Source: Mycolicibacterium tusciae JS617 | Lineage (GTDB): Bacteria; Actinomycetota; Actinomycetes; Mycobacteriales; Mycobacteriaceae | Length of the DNA stretch: 64,000 bases | Assembly (NCBI RefSeq): GCF_000243415.2 | Contig: NZ_KI912270.1 | Location: 2,728,001-2,792,000, forward strand | Direction: 5' to 3' | Part shown: in pieces, positions 1-8,123 of the stretch | Layout: each line of letters starts with the position of its first letter | Position numbering within the stretch: position 1 is the stretch's first letter | Position numbers and translations under genes: made by a program | Notes under the pieces: model-generated | Database searches by the model: none | Seen by the model: only the letters and a program-made list of their open reading frames with translations | What the model was told of the DNA's origin: nothing

Positions 1-1026
1 GTGTCCGAACGCGTGCAGAACGTCTTGATCGCCATCCAGTTCGGTGTGCTGACCATCGTCAGCATCATCGCGCTGGTGCGCGTGTTCTCCGGAACCGCCG
101 GAGCGCAGGCGATCATGCCGCAGTTGTCCTGGCTGTGGCCCAGCGGCCTGGATACGTCCTCGATCGCGGCGGCGATCATCCTGTGCATCTTCATCTACTG
201 GGGCTGGGACGCCTGCCTTGCGGTCGGTGAGGAAACGAAGGATCCCGGCCGCACTCCCGGGATCGCCGCCGTGATCACCACGCTCATCCTGGTATGCACA
301 TATGTACTGGTTGCCTATGCGGTGCAGTCGTTCTCCGGTTTCAGCGAGGTGGGCATCGGGTTGAACAACCCCATGAACACCGACGACGTGCTGACTGTGC
401 TCGGTAAGCCGGTTGCCGGCACGATCGCGGCGTCCCTGCTGCTGCTCACCGTGTCCGTCTCCGCGCTGTCGTCGACCCAGACGACCATCCTGCCCACCGC
501 GCGCGGCACGCTGTCGATGGCCGTGTACGAGGCCATCCCGAAGCGGTTCGCGACTGTTCACCCGCGCTATATGACTCCCGCTTTCGGCACCATCGTGATG
601 GGGGTGTCGGCGCTGTTCTTCTATCTGCTGCTGACGTTCCTGTCCGAGAACGCACTCGCCGACTCGGTGGCATCTCTTGGGCTTGCTGTCGCGTTCTATT
701 ACGGCATCACCGCCTTCGCGTGCGTGTGGTACTTCAGAAGGACATTGTTCTCGTCGGTCCGAAACATGTTCTTTCGCGGCATCTTCCCGCTACTCGGCGG
801 GCTGGCGATGGCGACGGCATTCGGCATCAGCGCCAAGGACATGATCGCCCCGGACTACGGCTACACCGCGTTCGGATCGGTCGGTGGCGTGTTTGTGCTC
901 GGTGTCGGGATGCTCGTGCTCGGCATCCCGCTGATGCTGGCGTGCTTCGCATTCGGCACCAAGCGGTTCTTCCGCGGCGAGACTCTGAACGCCACAACCG
1001 AAGTCAAGGTCCCGGACACCTTCTAA
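1..1026 (+). CDS. APC-family amino acid permease, C-terminal part (5' end outside window)
   Basis: This is the last 341 residues of an amino acid-polyamine-organocation permease in the inner membrane. Several hydrophobic helices are visible, with the motifs YWGWDACLAVGEETKDP and YYGITAFACVWYFRR. The second permease of the window (52035-53564) has matching segments FWGWDTCLTLGEESKDP and YYGITAFACVWYFRR. Aligning the two shows that the first codon here corresponds to about residue 176 of the paralogue (SERVQNVL against SERVQYVL). The GTG at position 1 is therefore internal and roughly a third of the protein lies upstream. A USP gene follows 16 bp downstream on the same strand. The substrate cannot be read from the sequence; the polyamine/GABA genes nearby suggest an amine or amino acid. 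Confidence 0.85.
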   Translation: MSERVQNVLIAIQFGVLTIVSIIALVRVFSGTAGAQAIMPQLSWLWPSGLDTSSIAAAIILCIFIYWGWDACLAVGEETKDPGRTPGIAAVITTLILVCTYVLVAYAVQSFSGFSEVGIGLNNPMNTDDVLTVLGKPVAGTIAASLLLLTVSVSALSSTQTTILPTARGTLSMAVYEAIPKRFATVHPRYMTPAFGTIVMGVSALFFYLLLTFLSENALADSVASLGLAVAFYYGITAFACVWYFRRTLFSSVRNMFFRGIFPLLGGLAMATAFGISAKDMIAPDYGYTAFGSVGGVFVLGVGMLVLGIPLMLACFAFGTKRFFRGETLNATTEVKVPDTF

Positions 1027-3298
1027 GAGAACAGGCCCAGCAATGCATTTGACAGTCGGATACCTGGCCACCAGCACCGGAGACGACGGCGTCGCTCTGG
1101 CGAGTGCGCTTGCCAAGACCTTCGATGCCGATGTCGACGTCGTACTCGTTGTGCGGCAGGAACTTCCGGATGGCCATCCCGGGCGTGCGGAGTATCAGCA
1201 GCTGCTCGTCGAGCGTGGCGAGGAATGGATTTCCCGCGCAATCGACCGACTCACCGCCGACGGTGTCAGCGCATCGTCCACCGTATTGGTTGGCGAGTCG
1301 TTCGCCGAATCGCTCGTCGGCTTCGCCGAACAGAAGCACTCGGACCTCATCGTGGTCGGTGGCGCACGCGACGGGTTCTTCGGCGGCCACACCATCGGTC
1401 CGGTAACCGGTGCGCTGCTGCACTCCTCGCCGATTCCGGTGGCACTGGCTCCGCGTGGCTACGCCGACGACCCCGACGACGCGTTCGCCGCCGTGACGGC
1501 CGCCGTGCCGACCCGTCCCGGCGACGACAACCCGCTGCCGTTCGCGATCACACTCGCCAGCGCCGCCAACCTGGCCATCCGGATGCTCTCGCTGGTGTCC
1601 TCCGAGAACCTCTCCGAGGCCGCCCACGCACGTGAGGTACGCCAGCTCCAACGGGAGGCCGCCGAGGAGAACCAGGCGGTGGCTGCGCGGGCACTTCCGG
1701 ACGCCCCCGAGATCAAATCGCTTGTGGCCGACGGTATGACGCTGGAGTCCGCCCTGAAAAAGCTGCGGTGGGACGACGGCGATCTGCTCGTCGTAGGTTC
1801 CAGCAGGTTCGCCGCGCCACGGCGGATCTTTTTGGGGTCGACGGCCGCGCGCATTCTGGCCGGTGTCGACGTCCCGGTGATCGTCATCCCGAAAGCCGAC
1901 TAGGGCTGCGACGCCTCGAGATCGCGTCTCTCTGCCTGGCCCGCGGTCGGCGATCCGCTTGCCCACGAAGAACAGCACCAGCACCACGCCCCACGACAGC
2001 AGGCTCAGCAACAGCTGCGAGCGCAGCTTGTCGTCGAGCATCATTTGCACCAGGATCGCCAGCATCGCAACGGTTGTCAGGATCGATAGCACGGGGAACA
2101 GCCACATCTTCAGAGTCAGTTTGGTGTCGCGGTCGCGGTAGCGCAGCACGATCTGCGAGATGGCGATCAGGATGTAGACGAATAGGATGATCGCGCCGCT
2201 GGAGTTGAGCAGGAACGCGAAGATGGTGTCTTCGGAGAACGCGGCGGCAATCACGCAGGCGAAGCCGACGATCGACGAGAACAGGATCGCATTGGCGGGT
2301 ACGCCGCGACCGTTGAGGTGCATCAGGCGTTCGGGTGCCTCGCTGCGGGCCGAGAGGACGAACAGCATGCGCGACGCCGTGTACATGCCGGAGTTCAGAC
2401 AGCTCAGCACGGCCGTCAGCACCACGGCATTCATGATGTGGTCGGCGTACGGAATCCCCATCTCGGTGAACGCGGCGACGAACGGTGAGCCCTCGAGTCC
2501 GTCGTTGTTCCACGGCACGATCGTCACCACCAAAAACACTGAGCACACGTAGAAGATCAAGATGCGCCAGATGACCGAATTGGCGGCCTTGGCCACCGCC
2601 TTCTCGGGGTCCGACGATTCGGCAGCGGCGATCGTCGCGATCTCGGGACCGACCATCGAGAAGATCACCGTGACGATGCCGATGGTGATCACGCCCGCGC
2701 CCAACGGCATGAACCCGCCGTGGGCGGTCAGGTTGGAGAAGTCCATCGACTTGCCCGGCCACAAACCGAACACGAAGGCCGCACCGATCGCGATGAAGGC
2801 CAGAATCGCGGCGACCTTGATGCCGGCGAACCAGAACTCGAATTCGCCGTAGGACTTGACCGAGAAGAGGTTGGTCGCGGTCATGAGCACCATGAAGATC
2901 AACGCGCACAACCACAATGGGATGTCGAACCAGTACTGCACGATCTTCGCACCTGCGATCGCCTCGAAGCCGACGACGATAACCCAGAAGTACCAGTACA
3001 ACCAGCCGACGGAGAAGCCCGCCCACTGGCCGAGTGCATCGCGGGAGTAGTCGGCGAAGGACCCGGTCGACGGTCTGGCCACCGCCATCTCGGCCAGCAT
3101 CCGCATGACCATGATGATCAGCACGCCGGACAGCGCGTAGGTCAGGAAGACGCCCGGGCCGGTATCGGACATCACCACGCCGGAGCCGACGAATAGACCG
3201 GCGCCGATCACGCCACCGATGGCGATCATTCGCAGCTGCCGCTGACTGAGGGCCTTCTTCAGTTCCGGGCCTGCTGATTCCGCTCTCGTCGCACTCAT
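1004..3298 (-). CDS. gabP: GABA/amino acid permease GabP-like, with stop-less 3' extension
   Basis: Residues 1 to about 465 (3298 down to 1904) form a complete GabP-type APC permease with about twelve membrane helices. Landmarks are GGVIGAGLFVGSG near the N-terminus, MRMLAEMAVARPSTGSFA, SVKSYGEFEFWFAGIKV and CLNSGMYTASRML, all close to E. coli GabP. GabP imports 4-aminobutyrate, which fits the upstream aminobutyraldehyde dehydrogenase on the same strand 85 bp away. The start ATG is preceded by GGAGG. The frame does not stop at the natural C-terminus after GKRIADRG. It runs on for about 299 codons antisense to the whole USP gene to a stop at 1004-1006, giving 764 residues. That tail is low in hydrophobic residues and reads like a shadow frame, so a lost stop or a frameshift near 1904 is likely. 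Confidence 0.75.
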   Translation of the reverse strand: MSATRAESAGPELKKALSQRQLRMIAIGGVIGAGLFVGSGVVMSDTGPGVFLTYALSGVLIIMVMRMLAEMAVARPSTGSFADYSRDALGQWAGFSVGWLYWYFWVIVVGFEAIAGAKIVQYWFDIPLWLCALIFMVLMTATNLFSVKSYGEFEFWFAGIKVAAILAFIAIGAAFVFGLWPGKSMDFSNLTAHGGFMPLGAGVITIGIVTVIFSMVGPEIATIAAAESSDPEKAVAKAANSVIWRILIFYVCSVFLVVTIVPWNNDGLEGSPFVAAFTEMGIPYADHIMNAVVLTAVLSCLNSGMYTASRMLFVLSARSEAPERLMHLNGRGVPANAILFSSIVGFACVIAAAFSEDTIFAFLLNSSGAIILFVYILIAISQIVLRYRDRDTKLTLKMWLFPVLSILTTVAMLAILVQMMLDDKLRSQLLLSLLSWGVVLVLFFVGKRIADRGPGRETRSRGVAALVGFRDDDHRDVDTGQNARGRRPQKDPPWRGEPAGTYDEQIAVVPPQLFQGGLQRHTVGHKRFDLGGVRKCPRSHRLVLLGGLPLELAYLTCVGGLGEVLGGHQREHPDGQVGGAGECDRERQRVVVAGTGRHGGRHGGERVVGVVGVATRSQCHRNRRGVQQRTGYRTDGVAAEEPVACATDHDEVRVLLFGEADERFGERLANQYGGRCADTVGGESVDCAGNPFLATLDEQLLILRTPGMAIRKFLPHNEYDVDIGIEGLGKRTRQSDAVVSGAGGQVSDCQMHCWACSLRRCPGP
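1043..1903 (+). CDS. universal stress protein, two-domain
   Basis: This 286-residue protein has two tandem UspA-like domains. The first starts at the N-terminal GYLATSTGDD and contains DLIVVGGARDG. The second ends with GSSRFAAPRRIFLGSTAARIL, a form of the G2xG9xG(S/T) nucleotide-binding signature. Mycobacterial USPs of this type usually bind ATP or cyclic nucleotides in the cytoplasm and act in stress and persistence signalling. The gene lies 16 bp after an APC permease, which suggests co-transcription. A homologous USP/permease pair is found at 52035-54448. The entire gene is overlapped on the opposite strand by the unterminated gabP reading frame. Confidence 0.88.
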   Translation: MHLTVGYLATSTGDDGVALASALAKTFDADVDVVLVVRQELPDGHPGRAEYQQLLVERGEEWISRAIDRLTADGVSASSTVLVGESFAESLVGFAEQKHSDLIVVGGARDGFFGGHTIGPVTGALLHSSPIPVALAPRGYADDPDDAFAAVTAAVPTRPGDDNPLPFAITLASAANLAIRMLSLVSSENLSEAAHAREVRQLQREAAEENQAVAARALPDAPEIKSLVADGMTLESALKKLRWDDGDLLVVGSSRFAAPRRIFLGSTAARILAGVDVPVIVIPKAD

Positions 3299-3383
3299 GG
3301 CACACCTCCGTCGCAGGACGGAACGTGGGTACCCGTTTGTAGCCGGGTTACCTCTTACTGCCAGATCTGATGCTTCAGCTCCG

Positions 3384-4889
3384 CTAGCGCTTCGTGAAGA
3401 TGGTCCGGTGCCACTCTTTGTCGGCGACGCCGGTGATATCGCTCATCACGTGCTTGATCGTCAGGTACTCCTCGAGCGAGTAATCGCTCATGTCCTTGCC
3501 GAAACCGGACGCGCCCACACCGCCGTGCGGCATCTCGCTGATGATCGGAATGTGATCGTTGATCCACACACACCCGGCGTTGATCTCGCGCGACGCGCGT
3601 TGCGCGCGGTACACATCCCTGGTCCACGCCGAAGCGGCCAAACCGAATGCGGTGTCGTTGGCCTGCCGCAACGCGTCGTCGTCATCGGTGAACGACCGCA
3701 CTGTCAACACCGGGCCGAAGATCTCGTCGCGGTAGATCTCGGAGGCCTCGTCGACGTCGGCGACCAGCGTCGGCCGGTAGAAGGAACCGGGCAGATCAGG
3801 CGCGCTGCCGCCGGTGACGACGCGTCCGCCCTGACTCGGCGCACGCTCCACCATGCCCGCGACCTTGGCGCGGTGCGCCATGGAGATCAACGGGCCGAGG
3901 TCGGTGTCGGGATCCTGCGGATCGCCGACGACGACCTTGCTCATCACCTCCGCGACACCGGCGACGAAGTCGTCGTACAGATCGCGCGCCACGATCGCGC
4001 GCGTTGCCGCCGTGCAGTCCTGGCCGGTATTGATCAGCGACCCGGCGACCGCGCCCTGGATCGCCGCATTCAAATCGGCATCATCGAAAACCACGAACGG
4101 CGCCTTGCCGCCCAACTCCAGCTGCGTGCGATGCCCGTGCACGGCGGCCGCCGCCATCACCTTGCGACCCACCGGGGTCGAGCCAGTGAACGTCACCACG
4201 TCGACGTCGGGGTGCCCGGCGAGCGCGGTGCCGACATCGCCTCCCGCTCCCGTGACGACGTTGAAGACCCCGTCGGGCAGACCTGCCTCGGTGGCCAGTC
4301 GCGCAAGTGTCAGCGTGGTCAGCGGCGTCAGCTCCGCAGGTTTGATCACGACGCTGCATCCGGCGGCCAACGCGGGCAGCACCTTCCACACCGCCATCTG
4401 CAGCGGATAGTTCCACGGCGTGATGGTTGCGACGACGCCGACGGCCTCGCGCCGGATGCTCGACGTGTGATCACCGGAGTACTCAGCGGTGGCCTTGCCC
4501 TCGAGATGGCGTGCCGCACCGGAGAAGAACGAGATGTTGTCGATGCTGCCCGGCACGTCGAATTCGGTAGCCAGCCGCACCGGCTTCCCGGTCTGGCTCA
4601 CCTCCTGCGCGATGATCGCCTCCGCGTTGGCGTCGACGAGTTCCGCGAGTTTGGCGAGCACCCCGGCACGGTCGACGGGGGTAGCCGTCGCCCAGCCGCG
4701 CAACGCGGCGCGGGCGGATGCCACCGCTCGGTCTACGTCGGCAGGCGTGGCCAATGCCATCTCGGCGACGCGGGCTCCGTTGGCTGGATTGACCACTTGG
4801 TGCAGGCCGCCTTCGGTGACGACCGGGGACCCGTCGATCCAGCTGCTTGCCACCTTGGTGGACACGGTCTTGGCAGAAGACACAGTCAT
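3384..4889 (-). CDS. patD: gamma-aminobutyraldehyde dehydrogenase
   Basis: This 501-residue NAD-dependent aldehyde dehydrogenase of normal family length oxidises 4-aminobutyraldehyde (1-pyrroline) to GABA in putrescine breakdown. Catalytic Cys292 lies in TGQDCTAATR, a context typical of the PatD/1-pyrroline dehydrogenase group rather than of succinic semialdehyde dehydrogenases. Glu258 (LELGGK) and Asn160 (TPWNYP) are present. The gene is divergent from the Lrp-type regulator and class III aminotransferase and is followed by gabP. This gives a plausible route from putrescine to 4-aminobutyraldehyde to GABA. A related betaine- or aminoaldehyde-specific dehydrogenase cannot be excluded from sequence alone. 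Confidence 0.88.
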   Translation of the reverse strand: MTVSSAKTVSTKVASSWIDGSPVVTEGGLHQVVNPANGARVAEMALATPADVDRAVASARAALRGWATATPVDRAGVLAKLAELVDANAEAIIAQEVSQTGKPVRLATEFDVPGSIDNISFFSGAARHLEGKATAEYSGDHTSSIRREAVGVVATITPWNYPLQMAVWKVLPALAAGCSVVIKPAELTPLTTLTLARLATEAGLPDGVFNVVTGAGGDVGTALAGHPDVDVVTFTGSTPVGRKVMAAAAVHGHRTQLELGGKAPFVVFDDADLNAAIQGAVAGSLINTGQDCTAATRAIVARDLYDDFVAGVAEVMSKVVVGDPQDPDTDLGPLISMAHRAKVAGMVERAPSQGGRVVTGGSAPDLPGSFYRPTLVADVDEASEIYRDEIFGPVLTVRSFTDDDDALRQANDTAFGLAASAWTRDVYRAQRASREINAGCVWINDHIPIISEMPHGGVGASGFGKDMSDYSLEEYLTIKHVMSDITGVADKEWHRTIFTKR

Positions 4890-5011
4890 GAATCAACGCT
4901 AACCGACCCAGGCCGGCCAAGCTACGCATTCCCGCAGCGCGAGGGCCTCTAAACGATTGATTCCATGTTCATAGTTGCTTGTCACGACGGATTCCGTGCA
5001 CAATCACATCC

Positions 5012-5521
5012 ATGGCTAACCCGGGTCTCGGGCCCGTATCGTTCCGCGTCAACCAGTCCAGGCCTGGTGCGGCGTTCCAACTCGACGACTTGTCGAAGCA
5101 GATTATCGAGAAGTTGCAGCAGGACGGCAGGCGCTCCTACGCCGGCATCGGCAAGGCAGTCGGTCTCTCCGAGGCCGCGGTTCGTCAGCGGGTGCAGCGG
5201 ATGGTCGACGCGGGAGTCATGCAGATTGTCGCGGTCACCGATCCGATGCAACTGGGCTTCGCCCGCCAGGCCATGATCGGCATCAAGTGCACCGGAGACA
5301 CCACCAAGATTGCCGAGAAATTGGCCACCATCGAATCCGTCGACTACGTGGTCCTGACCGCGGGGTCGTTCGACGCCATCGTCGAAGTCGTCTGTACCGA
5401 CGACGACGACCTGCTCGACCTACTCAATACGCAAATCCGCGCTTTGCCGGGAGTGATATCCACCGAGACACTTGTTTACCTGAAACTCGTTAAACAGCAA
5501 TATAATTGGGGTACACGATGA
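5012..5521 (+). CDS. Lrp/AsnC family transcriptional regulator
   Basis: This 169-residue protein has an N-terminal winged helix-turn-helix (LDDLSKQIIEKLQQDGRRSYAGIGKAVGLSEAAVRQRVQRM) and a C-terminal RAM ligand-binding domain (TAGSFDAIVEVV, LPGVISTETLVYLKL). The ATG at 5012 is preferred over a TTG at 4979 because it gives the usual family N-terminus. Its stop codon overlaps the aminotransferase start in an ATGA junction, so the two are translationally coupled. It is divergent from patD, and proteins of this kind commonly control the adjacent amine catabolic genes in response to an amino acid or amine ligand. The 120-bp gap to patD is the likely operator region. Confidence 0.9.
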   Translation: MANPGLGPVSFRVNQSRPGAAFQLDDLSKQIIEKLQQDGRRSYAGIGKAVGLSEAAVRQRVQRMVDAGVMQIVAVTDPMQLGFARQAMIGIKCTGDTTKIAEKLATIESVDYVVLTAGSFDAIVEVVCTDDDDLLDLLNTQIRALPGVISTETLVYLKLVKQQYNWGTR

Positions 5522-6900
5522 CCGCTACCGATATCAGCAAAGACACAGCCGAACTGGGTGCCATCGCCGACCGCCACCTGTGGGGCCATTTCGCGCGCCA
5601 CGGCGCCGGCATCACGCCGCCGATCATCACCCGCGGCGAAGGCGTCCACATCTGGGACAGCACCGGTAAGAAATACATCGACGGCCTGTCGGGGCTGTTC
5701 GTAGTCCAGGTCGGCCACGGCCGCAAAGAGCTTGCGGAGGCGGCCGCCAAGCAGGCCGAGACACTCGCGTTCTTCCCGCTGTGGTCCTACGCCACACCGA
5801 CGGCGATCGAGCTGTCCGAGCGGATTGCCGGTTACGCGCCGGGTGATCTCAACCGCGTGTTCTTCACCACCGGTGGCGGCGAGGCCGTCGAGTCGGCGTG
5901 GAAGCTGGCCAAGAACTACTTCAAGCTCACCGGTAAACCCGGTAAGCACAAGGTGATTTCGCGTGCGATCGCCTACCACGGCACACCTCAGGGCGCCCTG
6001 GCGATCACCGGCCTGCCCGCGTTCAAGGAGCCGTTCGAACCGCTGACGCCCGGCGGCTTCCGCGTACCGAACACCAACTTCTACCGGGCACCGGAACCGT
6101 ATGACACCGACATCAAGGCATGGGGCCGCTATTGCGCGGACCGCATCGCCGAGGCCATCGAATTCGAGGGCCCCGACACCGTATGCGCGGTGTTCCTCGA
6201 GCCGGTGCAGAACGCCGGCGGCTGCTTCCCGCCGCCCCCAGGGTATTTCGAGCGGGTTCGCGAGATCTGCGACGAGTACGACGTGCTGCTGGTGTCCGAC
6301 GAGGTGATCTGCGCCTACGGCCGGATCGGCTCGATGTTCGCCTGCGACGACTTCGGTTATGTACCCGACATCATCACCTGCGCAAAGGGTTTGACGTCTG
6401 GCTACTCACCCATCGGCGCGATGGTCGCATCCGATCGGCTCTTCGAACCGTTCAACGACGGCAAGACGACGTTCGCACACGGCTACACGTTCGGCGGGCA
6501 CCCGGTGTCGTCGGCGGTGGCGTTGGCCAACCTCGACATCTTCGAGCGCGAGGGGCTCAACGACCACGTAAAGGAGTTGGCCCCGGCGTTCCGTTCGACG
6601 CTCGAGCACCTCTACGACCTTCCGATCGTCGGCGACGTCCGCGGCGAAGGGTTCTTCTACGGGATTGAACTCGTCAAGGACAAGACCACCAAGGAGACCT
6701 TCAACGACGAGGAGAGTGAGCGGCTGCTGCGCGGCTACCTGACTCCCGCGCTGTTCGAAGCAGGCCTGTACTGCCGCGCCGATGACCGCGGAGACCCGGT
6801 CGTGCAGTTGGCGCCGCCACTGATCAGCGGGCAGAAGGAATTCGACGCGATCTACGAAATCCTTCACGGCGTGCTCGCCGAAGCCAGCCGGCGACTCTGA
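5518..6900 (+). CDS. class III PLP aminotransferase, putrescine/omega-amino acid type
   Basis: This 460-residue enzyme belongs to the class III aminotransferases. The PLP lysine is Lys290 in ITCAKGLTSGYSPIGAM, and LLVSDEVICAYGRIG provides the aspartate that contacts the pyridine nitrogen. HGYTFGGHPVSSAVALANLDI is also typical of the class. Members transfer amino groups from putrescine, beta-alanine or other omega-amines to pyruvate or 2-oxoglutarate. Next to an aminobutyraldehyde dehydrogenase and GabP, a putrescine aminotransferase role is the simplest inference. The start at 5518 overlaps the regulator stop by 4 nt. A further in-frame start at 5506 would lie inside the regulator gene and is less likely. 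Confidence 0.88.
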   Translation: MTATDISKDTAELGAIADRHLWGHFARHGAGITPPIITRGEGVHIWDSTGKKYIDGLSGLFVVQVGHGRKELAEAAAKQAETLAFFPLWSYATPTAIELSERIAGYAPGDLNRVFFTTGGGEAVESAWKLAKNYFKLTGKPGKHKVISRAIAYHGTPQGALAITGLPAFKEPFEPLTPGGFRVPNTNFYRAPEPYDTDIKAWGRYCADRIAEAIEFEGPDTVCAVFLEPVQNAGGCFPPPPGYFERVREICDEYDVLLVSDEVICAYGRIGSMFACDDFGYVPDIITCAKGLTSGYSPIGAMVASDRLFEPFNDGKTTFAHGYTFGGHPVSSAVALANLDIFEREGLNDHVKELAPAFRSTLEHLYDLPIVGDVRGEGFFYGIELVKDKTTKETFNDEESERLLRGYLTPALFEAGLYCRADDRGDPVVQLAPPLISGQKEFDAIYEILHGVLAEASRRL

Positions 6901-6921
6901 CACAGCGGTTACGGTCGACCG

Positions 6922-7017
6922 GTGGCGTCCACAACGCGAAAGCCGCCGATCGACCCCGTCCGCTGGACGCCGCCGCCGGTCGATCCGCTCCCGGACTTCC
7001 CCCGTCGGCGGACCTGA
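6922..7017 (+). other. detached N-terminal segment of the SMP-30-like gene
   Basis: A GTG at 6922, 21 nt after the aminotransferase stop, opens a 31-codon frame reading VASTTRKPPIDPVRWTPPP and ending at TGA 7015-7017. The DPVRW.PP motif is common at the start of mycobacterial strictosidine-synthase-like proteins. One extra C in the run at 6999-7003 would continue this frame as ...DFPPSADLTVISVPGD into the downstream gene. I therefore read it as the displaced N-terminus of the next gene rather than an independent peptide. Confidence 0.6.
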
Positions 7018-7028
7018 CCGTCATCTCC

Positions 7029-7940
7029 GTGCCCGGCGATGCGCCCGAGGACGTGGTGGTCGACGGCGACGGCCAGATCTGGGCCGGCCTGATCGACGGC
7101 AAGATCGTCCGTATCCCCCCAACCGGCGGTGCGCCCGTCGTTGTCGCCGAGATCGACAACCGACCGCTCGGCTTGCATGTCGCCCGGGACGGCCGGTTGT
7201 TGGTCTGCAGCAGCCCGGGTGGCCTGCTGGTGCTTGACCCGGCCACCGGCGCCGTCGAGACGCTGGTTTCCGAGGTCGACGGACGGGCTCTGCAGTTCTG
7301 CTCGAATGTCACCGAACTCGCTGACGGCACAATCTATTTCACCGAGTCGACGAGCGCGTTCACCTACGAGCATTTTCTCGGATCGATCTTCGAGGCGCGC
7401 AACCGCGGCAGCGTGTTCCGGCGCGACCCCGACGGCACGGTGCTCACGGTGGTTCCCGGCCTGTACTTCGCCAACGGCATCACGCCCACGGCCGACGGGT
7501 CGGCACTCGTGTTCGCCGAGACTCAGGCGCGGCGGCTCTCGAAATACTGGCTCACCGGCGAGAAGGCGGGGACGGTGACGCGGCTGGTGAGCAATCTGCC
7601 CGGCAGCCCCGACAACTTGTCCACTGGCACCGACGGTCGGATCTGGTGCGCGATGGTGTCGCCCACGAATGCCATTGCGGAGTTGATGCCGAAGAGTCCG
7701 CCCGCGCTGCGAAAGCTGCTGTGGCGTCTGCCCGATCGGCTGCAGCCCAAGATCAAGCCGATGGTGTGGGCGGTGGCGTTCGACCCCGACACCGGCAACG
7801 CCGTCGCAGGCGTGCGCACCGAGCACCCTCAGTTCGGCATGGTGACGGGCGTGGTCGAAGCCGACGGCAAGTTGTGGATGGGGTGTATCGGCTCGCCGGC
7901 CGTCGCCTACGTCGATGTTTCGGCGACCGCACTGCGCTGA
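7029..7940 (+). CDS. SMP-30/strictosidine synthase-like beta-propeller protein, frameshifted 5' end
   Basis: This 303-residue beta-propeller protein resembles strictosidine synthase/APMAP-like and SMP-30/gluconolactonase proteins. Visible motifs are PEDVVVDGDGQIWAGL, NVTELADGTIYFTESTS, GLYFANGITPTADGSALVFAET and NLSTGTDGRIWCAMVS. The substrate is unknown; relatives hydrolyse lactones or esters. The GTG at 7029 is the first start in this frame but lies inside the first propeller blade. The expected N-terminus, with a DPVRWTPPP motif, is encoded from GTG 6922 in another frame. That frame is lost at a run of five C at 6999-7003, and one extra C would join the frames. The gene may be a pseudogene or contain a sequencing error. 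Confidence 0.75.
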   Translation: MPGDAPEDVVVDGDGQIWAGLIDGKIVRIPPTGGAPVVVAEIDNRPLGLHVARDGRLLVCSSPGGLLVLDPATGAVETLVSEVDGRALQFCSNVTELADGTIYFTESTSAFTYEHFLGSIFEARNRGSVFRRDPDGTVLTVVPGLYFANGITPTADGSALVFAETQARRLSKYWLTGEKAGTVTRLVSNLPGSPDNLSTGTDGRIWCAMVSPTNAIAELMPKSPPALRKLLWRLPDRLQPKIKPMVWAVAFDPDTGNAVAGVRTEHPQFGMVTGVVEADGKLWMGCIGSPAVAYVDVSATALR

Positions 7941-8123
7941 CGCCGCGGCATCGTTATCCACAAACTGCAGAGGTCTACTCGTACTTCTTCTGCATTTCGT
8001 CGATTCCGACGCCGCGTTGCGCTGAGCCCGCGGGTTCGTCGAGTCACAAATGAAACTTGAATCACACCAGTCACAGCGCGCCTCGTGGGAAACCCGCCCG
8101 CAAACACCTATTCTGCGCTCACC

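Noticed and set aside
3299..3383. GGTACCCG/CGGGTTACC inverted repeat between patD and gabP as a terminator
   Set aside because: The stem is short and imperfect with no U-tract; a processing or regulatory role cannot be supported from the sequence.
3297..4952. 551-codon open frame on the plus strand opposite patD
   Set aside because: It is fully antisense to a clear aldehyde dehydrogenase, is Arg/His/Gly-rich without domains, and is typical of a GC-rich shadow frame.
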